DNA of 64,000 nucleotides from Poa pratensis (Eukaryota > Streptophyta > Magnoliopsida > Poales > Poaceae), in NCBI GenBank assembly GCA_947311845.1, contig CAMZMU010000069.1:7342629-7406628 (forward strand), written 5' to 3'. Each line of letters begins with the position of its first letter. Position 1 is the first letter of the stretch. Under the pieces are notes generated by a model. That model was not told the DNA's origin. It searched no databases and saw only the letters and a list, made by a program, of their open reading frames with translations. Shown one piece after another: positions 54,998 through 64,000 of the stretch. Made by a program: the position numbers and the translations under genes.

Positions 54998-57398
54998 ATG
55001 TCGTTTAGAGAATTAGTGCACGATCCCCCTTTCATATTCGATGGCACCAATTATGATGTTTGGAAAATTCGCATGCTTAATCTTTTACGGACATGGGTCC
55101 AAATTATATTAAGAGGATTGTAAATGTGGGTTTTTCTCCTCCAAAGGATTCCCAAGAATTATCTTTAGAGGATGAGGAAAACTCTCATCTCGATATTCAA
55201 GTATCTAATGGTCTCATCTATGTTTTGAGCGATGTAGTTCTTGATTCAATCATGCCTTATCGGAACGCTCATGAGCTATGGACCAAGCTTCAAGATAAAT
55301 ATGAAGTGTTCAACATTATTGAGGATGATTGTTCTCCCTCCACCTCCGGCCGTGATGAGTTCACAACTTTTTCCACTCCACCAACATGTGATTTGTCACA
55401 AGGTAATGATATGGTGAGTGGTGATAGAAATTGCTTTGTTGATGGTGAATATTTTATTGACTATACTTCATCTCTATCTCATTGCAATGCTCTATCTTTG
55501 GACTTACACTCTTCTAGCACTCCAAATGTCTTACATGCTAGTGTTGATAGTCCTTGCATATCATGTATTAGTTGTTTAACTAAATCTCATGATGATATGC
55601 TTCCTATGTCTTCTTGCCATGAAACCAATGCTTCCATATCCTCTATTTCTTGTGTGGCTAACAATGTAGAGGAATCCCAACAATTGTTGGAACAAGACAT
55701 GGGCCTAAATGGTGCTTCAAGTAATTCTTCATCATCTTTGCCCATTACTCACCTTTGCCTTATGGCTAAGGATTCAAAGGTACCTCCTACTTCGAATCCC
55801 AATATATCTCATGATGATGATGATGAAAATGATAATGATGCTTCCATTCATGAGAAGGGTGCAATGGTTCTTTATGCGCTTTCAAAGAATAAAATTGCTC
55901 GTGATAACTTCTTAAAAATCATGAGTACCTTTGTTCACTGCAAGCTCACAATTGAGGTTTTGGAAACACAATTTGATGAGAAATGTAAAATTGAGAGAGA
56001 GAGTATGCTATGGAAAAAGCATCCTTAGAAAATGCTCTTGAGGAAGAGCATGAGCTTTGAGTGTCTCTTGAGGAGAGACTCGAATCTCTTGATGAGTCTA
56101 ATGATCTTATTATTGCTAAAATCATTAAGGAAAGAGATCATGCTATTGCTAAGTACAAAGTGCTTAAAAATGAAAATTTTGAATTTGGTGTTGGCAATGC
56201 AAGACTAATTGAGAACATAGAGAGACTTGACAAAGCTCACAAGGCTTTAGAAAGTGAACACTCTCTCCTTATCAAGTCTCATGATCAACTCCAAACTCAA
56301 CTATCTAAGAATGATGAGCTTGCCAAGTTACCTTCTTCCTTGTCTAATATTGATGATGCTTGTGCTACTAACTCTATTTCTCATGAAGCATCTATTTTAA
56401 AGGAGAATGTTGAGCTAAGGGCTCAACTTGAGTTGCTAACTAGCAAGTATAGGAAATTGGAATAAAGTCATGAAAATCTCTCTAGCTCCAATGAGAATCT
56501 TCTAGCATCCTATGCTAAGCTAAAGTTAACTCATGAGGCTATTATGTCAAAGGTAACATCTTGTGAGGCTCATGTGGACAATGGCACAACTTCCTCTCTC
56601 AATGCTTAATTGCCATGTGCTAGTCCTAGTAATTCTACATCACATACTATTGCTAAATCTTGTGATGAATTACCTTTCTTGTCTTGTTGCTCTAACAATG
56701 AAGCATCTACTTTCTCTAGTATTTGTGTTGATATTAACCATGTAGAGGAATTAAAAGAGCTCAAGGCCCAAGTCACTTCTTCGAAGAAAAACTTGGAAAA
56801 GCGTCATGTTGGAAGGTCCACACTTGACAATGTGTTGAGTGTTTAAAGACGCCCCAATGACAAGAGTGGACTTGGATTTAACTCCAACAACAAGAACAAG
56901 TCCAACCCTACCAAGAAGAACAAATACCAAGAACAAGTCAAGGATTCGGCCAAGATTGTTTGCTTCAAGTGCAAAGTTGAAGGGCACCATGTTAGATCTT
57001 GCCATTTAAAAAAGAAGCCTCTTAGTGAGAAGCAACAAGGGAAGCGGCCTCAAGTTCAAACTCAAGTTTCTCAAGATAAAGTAAGGCCTCTTCCCAAGAA
57101 GTATCAAGCTACCCCTCCTCAAGTCGAGATTTCAACTAAGAAGAAAGGAGGAAGCCAATGTTGCTACATATGCCGTGAGAAGGGTCACTTTGCTTCTTCA
57201 TGCACTAATGGTACTTTATCCAACCCCATTATAATTGATAATGTTTATTCTCTTCGCAAGGATAAGGTTGGCAATGTGTTTGCCAAATATGTTGGTACTC
57301 AAAGTGGTGTCAAGAAAAGAACCATTTGGGTTGACAAGCCTATTGTGACTAACCTCTTAGGACCCAACTTGGTTGGGGACCAACAAGCTAAAACTTGA
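54998..57398 (+). pseudogene. gag-like gene with two CCHC zinc knuckles, decayed
   Basis: The start M-S-F-R-E-L-V-H-D-P-P-F and the G-T-N-Y-D-V-W-K-I-R-M-L segment are typical of plant copia-type Gag. A single-base loss near 55092 shifts into the frame 55093-56028 (M-P-Y-R-N-A-H-E-L-W-T-K-L-Q-D-K-Y). A Ser/Cys/His-rich linker follows, then a coiled coil (56061-56465, L-E-E-R-L-E-S-L-D-E-S). The knuckles are C-F-K-C-x4-H-x4-C (about 56961-57003) and C-Y-I-C-x4-H-x4-C (about 57162-57203). Stops near 56026, 56058, 56463, 56607 and 56844 break the frame. The gene ends at TGA 57396-57398. The long Ser/Cys linker makes it much longer than an ordinary copia Gag, and no pol follows. Confidence 0.8.
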
Positions 57399-59366
57399 TC
57401 AATAGGTGTTTTTTGAGGGCATTGGAGACTTGGCTACATCATGAAGAATTAATGGATCTTCATCAATTATATTCTCTCAAGCCAAGTCATTTGGATTATA
57501 TTGTTCTATCTAATATCCAATGTTGCTCCTTGCGGTAACTTTTATTTAAATCATATATACATTGAAAGTTGCTTGCACCCTTGCATGTGTTAGGTTTTGT
57601 ACCTTGCTAGTGTTTGTATGTGTTATGCTTTCTACTTACTTATCTTGAGTAATCAAGTATGTGTATGTTGGTTTGCACACCATTTACTTGTGGTGAGCCT
57701 TATTGCTTTTATTTGCTATCTTATCATGTTGGCTCTCTTTGAGAGATTAATGGACGATCCCATTTTAGGGGAGTGATATGCTTCGTGCACTTCACAATCC
57801 TAAAAAATGTGTATACATGAGGAATACCATTTAGTGTTGATATATCAATATTATCTAGTCTCTATGTGGTATGTCATTGTCATGAGAAATTCAAATTCTA
57901 TAATGTTCATCAATTATCTCTAGTTGGTTTTGCTTGTCTCTTGTTGAGATTTTTTTTTGGATTATCACATTATGGGGGAGTAATTAGCTATGTGCATATT
58001 ACAAGGCTTGAAAATGTGAACATGTAAGGTATTGCCACCTAGAATTGATATTCTTTATTATCTTATTCCTATGTGGCATGTTGCTCAAACAAGTTCCATA
58101 TTTCCTAAAATGATTTTATTTAATCACTCTTTTGGATCTTGTTTGTGTTGGATGCTCTTGGTACGGCTTTCCCCAAATATGTTCGCATATATCTTTTTGG
58201 GAAACCGATTGCTTCAAGCTACTCTTTGTAGTTGCTTTGCATGATCGCATGAATATTGAAGCTATCAAGAATATCTATATATCTAAGCATGGCCTTTTAA
58301 ATCTTATTCTTTGCCATATGCTTTTGTCTTGTGAATTTGGTCTTGAATATCTTTTCGATACCACCGGCAAATATTTACATATACTCCTTGTCCATGACAA
58401 GTGATACTCATAATTGTGGTTTTGGATCCTTGTTGCTCTACTCAAAATTTGCTTTGTGCTTTCTTGAGTTAGGAAAAGCAATGATCCCATTCTTGGGGAA
58501 GCTATCCTACATTGAGTAGAACATCATTCTTTAAATTGGTTTTGTATCTTATTACTTTCCTTGAACACGACTAGTGTTTGAATATATGTATGGAGAGTGA
58601 TGATCCCATTTGTGTGCATTTTGTATTCAAATGCAAGATCACAAATAATGCACAAATCTTGGGGGAGCAATCATATATGCTTTTGAACATTAGTTGTCTT
58701 CAATTGGTATTTGATGCCGGCGACATGTCTCTTTGGAAGACAAACATTTTTTGTCTTGGTACTTTGTGCCATCATGAAAAGTGTAGAGGGTTTGGTTTAT
58801 TCCTTGATGATATTTTCATCAATTGGTATCTTATTTTCATTTGGCATCTTTTCAAAGTGGTACCTTCAATCATGTGTTGTTTTGGGCTTTTGATATAATT
58901 TGGACAATTCTATTTCTTGTCACATTTGTGTGTGCTTTCTTGGTTTAATTGGTGTTTTGTCCAAATTGTATCTCGTTTGGTTCTTGAAAGTCTTGTGTAT
59001 GCATATTTACTATATTTATATCTTATGGCATGCTTACTTTCGTTGATCCAATATATAGGATAAACTTCATCAAATCCTAAATGGCTAAGATGTGCATGAA
59101 ATTCAATTTCATATCAATATGCACATATTTATGTGGAGTTTGTCCTATGTATTGTAGTTGCTCTAACTACTTTGGACCCAATGAGTTTGAATACCATTTT
59201 GTACTTGAATTTGTTTTAGGTACATTGGAGATGCATTGGAAGCTTGTCTCATTTACAAGGAAGGTGTTGTCACCATGTGCTTATTGGAGCCAAGCTTGGA
59301 TGATCGTGAACTCTTATCTTCTACATCACCAATGCTATCTCGGTAACAAGTATCTACCTCATGCAT
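57399..59366 (+). repeat. AT-rich non-coding interior with degenerate approx. 200-bp repeats
   Basis: Related blocks begin ATTTTAGGGGAGTGATATGC (57762) and ATTATGGGGGAGTAATTAGC (57970). They continue with GTGCA.....ACAA..CT.AAAA.GTG, then CC..ATT.T....CTATGTGG.ATGT. Weaker echoes (GGGGAAGCTATCC near 58496, GGGGGAGCAATCATATATGC near 58660) suggest a longer decayed array. No pol domain is seen in any frame. Confidence 0.6.
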
Positions 59367-62300
59367 TGTAGCGATCCCATCTTTTAAATAAAGACAAGAC
59401 ATCTGTGTTATTGTGCTAGTCCCTGGATCAATTGCTAGCACCACAGTACAATAATGAAATATCATGCAATTGCGTCAAAACTTTATTACTTCGCATAATC
59501 CAGTCTTTACAAATAGATTTTACAACTTGCATAGCTCAAGGCTAGCATATTACAAAGATCAACAGCGGAAAACTTAGTACTTCAATGAGCCTCATCTTCA
59601 ATCATGCGCCACAGGCAATGACATGTTGGTTGTAGACTCGAGATCCTAAAACAAATCCTCACTCGTCAACAAATGATCCTACAAATTTGAATATCCAGCC
59701 ACAAGGGTCAGTACAATGATGTACTGGCAAATGACACTATGGTGGATATATATATGGCAAAGACTATCTTCTACATGCATATTTGGCTGAGTGGAGTTTT
59801 GGCTATTTGCATAAAGCAAGTTTTCTCCTATGTTTTCATAAAAACATTTTTGATCATTAAGTTGGTACCACTGATAGAAACTAGTGAACCAGAATAAATA
59901 TTAAGGAGTGCCACTGATAGAAACCAGGGAAATCTCCTGCTATTGTTCTTAAACAAGTTTTAGATATTGAAAAATGGTGATGAGAATCTTCTATCCATCC
60001 TTGTCCAGCTGCTCATAGTTGTCCATAACCGGGGACATGGCTAAGATCTTAGTTTTTAACTCTACAGAGGGTGTTCACTTTCACCTTAAGACCCAATCAA
60101 GCCAAACATCCTATACACTTCAGAATGTGTTAAGGAAAGGAGAAGATTGAGAAAAGATCTTTCAGAAGAAGAATTCAACCCTACTGGCAAGACCCGTTCC
60201 ACCTATAATTTTGCTACATCTGCTTGTCAAGCCGACAGGTTGAACTCCCACAACTTAGTTGATCAAGACATAGCACATATGTCAAAAGGCTGCACTGGAA
60301 GCATCTAAACTTGAAAGGACTTCATCATCTCTTTGTTCCTGGGTGGCAAACCACAAGTGCACCCTCAGGTGAAAACCACCGTGCTCATGGCCCTAAGTAT
60401 AGATGAAACTACCTTAGGCGATGAAAACCACAAACACAGCCCCGAGAAGCCACTCAACATAATCCATTCAACCAATCCACCCAGGTGGTTCATTGAGTTT
60501 AGTACTTAGATTTTTCCTCTGCATCTAGTAAAACAATTTTGTAGCATTTCTAAGCATATAATAGGCCTAATGGCCACAAGTTTATCAATGTAGAAGGTGG
60601 CTATACACTTCTAGGATAATAGCATAGCATACTATAACTTAGTAAAATTTCCTATCATGCATACTACTCAAAAATCAACTAATGCATATAGAAAATACAG
60701 GTGTTTATGATGTGTCACTTGCCTTTGAAGTTGGTGAAGAATTACACTCTTCACAAGATGGAACGTTGCTCTCCATACAATCTATACATTGAAAACACAA
60801 CAACAATAATATAAACAAGCATGCTAACAATCATACAAACAAAAGGAAGAAAACATTCAAAGAACAAACATAGCAAACAAGTTTTAAACAAGTTACTTAG
60901 AATATGGTCAATGTTCAACTCTCAAAAGAGTTATGGAAAAAGGGTTTATGGTTAGCTACTAGGGCATGGGTTGGTCAAGGTTTAAGTTTGAAATTAAATC
61001 AACTCTAGTGGATCCCTATTTGTTGTGCTTCACCTTGGTCTTCTTCTCTTGTTTCTGAAACTTCTTATTTTGTGCCTTGAACTTCTCCTCTTGAATGTTG
61101 GTCACATCTTCTTGAGTCTTGATCTTCTTTTCAGTTTCCTTGACTAAATAGTAGGGATCTCCATTTCTGGTTAAGGCCAGTCTAGGTTCCAAAAGTGCAA
61201 AATAAAACTAAGTGCTAGTAAAAGAGGATTGCCATTTGTGGTTAAGGGATGGTCAAGGCTAAAAGTTGGACACCAAAAATTAGCAAGATTGGTTAGTCTC
61301 ATCTATTTCTGTCTAGTGTTTTTCTTCAAGTTCTTCCATTTTCTTGAGTTGCTTCTGGTTGTGGTGAAGTCTATGTCCTTTTCTCCAAGTGCTTCAATGG
61401 CCTTCCATGTTGTGATCAACAGATTATTAACAAGTCGTTGTAGATTGGATATTCACTATAGTGAGAGAGACAGGCACCCGACTAGGCCACTTTTGCATGT
61501 GGAACAAGTCTCATGTACGTGGACATGTAAGGTTAGTCTTCGGGCCGCTTCATCCCACTATGCCGCTAGGATCCAAAATACTTAAACTTGATACTAATCA
61601 TCTTGAATAGGTGGTATGGTTGCTCCAAGTCTTCACATGTTTAGTCTTCAAAGAATCTTCAACTCCCTTGTAGTTTCATTGATCTTCAATGATAGCACTT
61701 TAGGGACTTAGTCATAAACACTAAGGACTTGGTCTATGTCCAAAGTGAAAGAAAGGATAGGAAGAGCAGAAAGGAGAGAGAGAAAGATGTAGTTGGTCTT
61801 CCAAAGGATCATCTCCAGGCTTCCTTGTAGCTTCCTCCTTGGTGTGATGACTTCATTGAATTTTTGTAGAATTGATGGTTTTGCAGACTTGAGGGTTTTG
61901 GTATCACCAAGGCTAGTCTTGAATCTAACTTGGCCACACCACTAACTCAAAGAGAAAAGAAAAGAAAAGAAAGGGAGACAAACTTAGAAAAGATGGGGTT
62001 GGTCTTCTTGAAGTTTATCTTGTTTTCTTCTAAGTGCTTCCACTTCTTGGAGATGGTTAAGTCACTTCTTGGAGATGGCTAAGTCCTTCCTTGGTCCTCC
62101 TTGTAGTAGCATCGTGTTGAAAATCCCAAGTTGACAAATGGGGCACCTTCATTGCACTTCATGGTTTTTCACAACTCCTAACTTGGTGGTTTTTCACCTA
62201 GGAGAGTCAACTAGGCAAAACATACATGGACTTGGTTTCATGGTGTCCAATGGCTTAGGCCTTGGTCTCTCTGGTCTAAAGTTAGTACTTAGAACAATTT

Positions 62301-64000
62301 TGCTAAAGAAAACATATTGAAAACATTGTCAGAAATTAAACTAAGTCAAAAATAGTCAAAAGATCATCTAAAATTCTAAAACAATTTTTAAACTTAACCA
62401 AAAATTATTTTGGACATGGGGAACTGTTAGAACACGACCTAAAGTCTCCAAAAATATTTTGTTTGGCAAAATTGGATTTACAGAATTTAAACTATGCCAA
62501 AAATCATCAAACAAGCATACTTGAATTTGAACCAATTAGATATTGTCAAATTTAAATTTGGACGGTGCTAAAAGACTCTACAAGTCTGGAGCTTTTCAAA
62601 AAGTCCAAGTTTGCTAAATTTGGAGTTGTGGTTAAAAAGTTATGATGGTTTGAAGTTGTAAGGGGTTTTCTGCAAAACTGCCAATTAAATCTATTCGGGA
62701 GAAAATCCAGAAAATAGGCTGGGTGACGTGGCGGCTGCTGATTGGCTGGATCTAGGATTAACTTGGGTCGTTGGATCTTATGTGGATTGGACGCACCAGA
62801 TCGCAGGATACCTGTTCGGGCTAATCTAATCCTAACCGTCGATTTCAGATCCGAGGGGCATGTACTAGGGTTGTACCTCGGTGGCGCTAATGGTCACCGG
62901 AAATGTCGCGGACGGTGGCGCTGGCTCGGGTGGTCGTCGAGGACGGCGCTCTGGTGGTGCTCCGGGCTCGCGAAGACGACGTGAAGGTGCTGCGCGGCAC
63001 GGCGAAGAGGATGGAGAGGATGCCGTCGTCGGAAGCGTCCTGGTTCGCCCGAGATTCCTCGTCGGAGTTTGAGGCGGCGGCGGTTGACATTGGTCGAGCA
63101 AGGATGCGTTGATCTGGCGCATATAAAAATACCGGACGAAGTCAAAAAGATGCGAAGAAGGAAATAAAGGAGAAAGGGAGAGATGGGAGGACTCGGGGTT
63201 CACGGAGGTCGCCGGAGATCGAGGTTTTCGCCGGCGGAAATGGCGGGGCTCTGGGGATGCTTGCGGACAGCCTGGTGGCGCTTGGGTGGTGGTTCTTGGG
63301 TCAAAAGATAGAGGGTGAGGTGGTGGTCCTATAGTCGTGCTTAACGCGGCGCTTAATGGCCATAATGGAGAGAAATCGCCGGGGAGGCGATCACGGCCGC
63401 GCGAGCTGGCCGCGTGATTTGGGGGAGACGACGACACATCTACTGACATGTGGGGCCAGCGTGTCAGTGGGCGTGGCGCGGGCCCAGTTCGGCTCGTTTC
63501 CAAATTTTGTGTACCTTTTTCGTTTTCTGTTTTCTGAAACTTTTATGACTTTTGCAAAACACTTCCAAATTGATTCAAACCAATTTGTATGAATTTGTAA
63601 AAATAAAATTTATGCAGCTAGACTATTTGGGAACACTTTTACAGAACAAAACAAAATAATAATTTTAAAATTTTGCATAAATGCTTAATTGACATCTTTA
63701 TGTCCATTTTGTAAAATATGGTTTTATAATTTTTTTTGAATTTAAATTAGTAGGAGTAATATCCAACAAAAATAATTTTGGTACAAAACATTTAATTTAA
63801 AAAGAGTTTGATAAATCATTTAATACAAATACCTATTTATATCATGGGCTTTAAAAATACCCCAAATGTAAATATTGGGAGAAAACTATTTTAAGCTTAT
63901 TTTCATTAATTAAATATAATTGAATCAAAACCAAATTTTAAAACAGAATAAGCTTTAAATAAATAACTTAAAATACTTTATAAATATTGTTTTAGAGTTT
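59367..64000 (+). mobile_element. LTR retrotransposon starting TGTAGCGATCC, cut by window end
   Basis: TGTAGCGATCCCATC begins abruptly inside the LARD-like element. The following ...CCCTGGATCA...GCTAGCACCACAGTAC... resembles the long LTR of a Triticeae gypsy group. No primer site, gag or pol was found up to 64000, so the whole 4.6 kb may be LTR or may contain further nested pieces. 62730-63500 is GC-rich with overlapping frames on both strands and no domain; the rest is AT-rich. Confidence 0.5.

Larger units (their letters stand above)
52856..59366 (+). mobile_element. large LTR retrotransposon with gag but no pol (LARD-like), 3' end missing
   Basis: 5' LTR (52856-54943), primer binding site (54946-54957), a decayed gag-like gene (54998-57398), then about 2 kb of AT-rich non-coding DNA up to the start of another LTR at 59367. 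No protease, integrase or reverse transcriptase motif is found after the zinc knuckles. The gag style (Y-D-V-W-K-I-R-M near the start, CCHC knuckles at the end) is copia-like. Mobilisation would need a partner element. Confidence 0.75.

Noticed and set aside
62742..63503. Long frames in the GC-rich stretch near the right end
   Set aside because: Frames overlap on both strands with no domain. The stretch lies inside a probable LTR, where such GC-rich segments recur.

Overview
The window looks like nuclear DNA from a large-genome grass, most likely a Triticeae species (wheat, Aegilops, barley or rye). The reasons are spliced plant genes with short GT-AG exons, Stowaway, hAT, Mutator and PIF/Harbinger MITE-type elements, and deep nesting of LTR retrotransposons whose ends (TGATACGTCTC, TGTAGCGATCC) I associate with Triticeae. 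The species assignment is inference.

Layout. 1-12747: the 3' three quarters of a Ty3/gypsy retrotransposon of Tat type. It has decayed gag-pol on +, then a spliced accessory gene on the opposite strand with its own TATA box, then a 1.09-kb 3' LTR. It ends inside a reading frame that continues to 13048. 14074-14575 (-): a two-exon GRF zinc-finger/membrane protein gene with a 469-bp hAT MITE just upstream. 16.6-17.0 kb: two Stowaway MITEs. 17845-20256 (-): a five-exon HAK/KUP/KT potassium transporter gene with a TATA box. 21016-22762: a complete 1.75-kb non-autonomous LTR element with 154-bp LTRs and a TATGT target duplication. 23-26.8 kb: a truncated copia pol (-) and the 3' end of a second LTR element (+). 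26771-30452: a decayed PIF/Harbinger transposase interrupted by a 2.3-kb AT-rich insertion.

30951-42454 (+): a 23-exon AAA-ATPase gene, probably mitochondrial, with a Mutator element and a tiny retroposed fragment in intron 13. The exon 14-16 region has lost four bases, so the frame breaks just before the ATPase domain. 45616-48318 (+): an intact nine-exon plastid shikimate kinase gene. Between these two genes lie a foldback MITE and a Harbinger derivative.

48.5-52.9 kb: intergenic, with a 288-bp tandem duplication and a Myb/SANT relic. 52856-59366: a large LTR element with a gag-like gene but no pol, cut by another LTR element starting at 59367 and running out of the window.

The host genes share no pathway. 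They are separate genes embedded in transposons. The most unusual feature is the antisense, promoter-bearing, spliced gene inside the Tat-type element.
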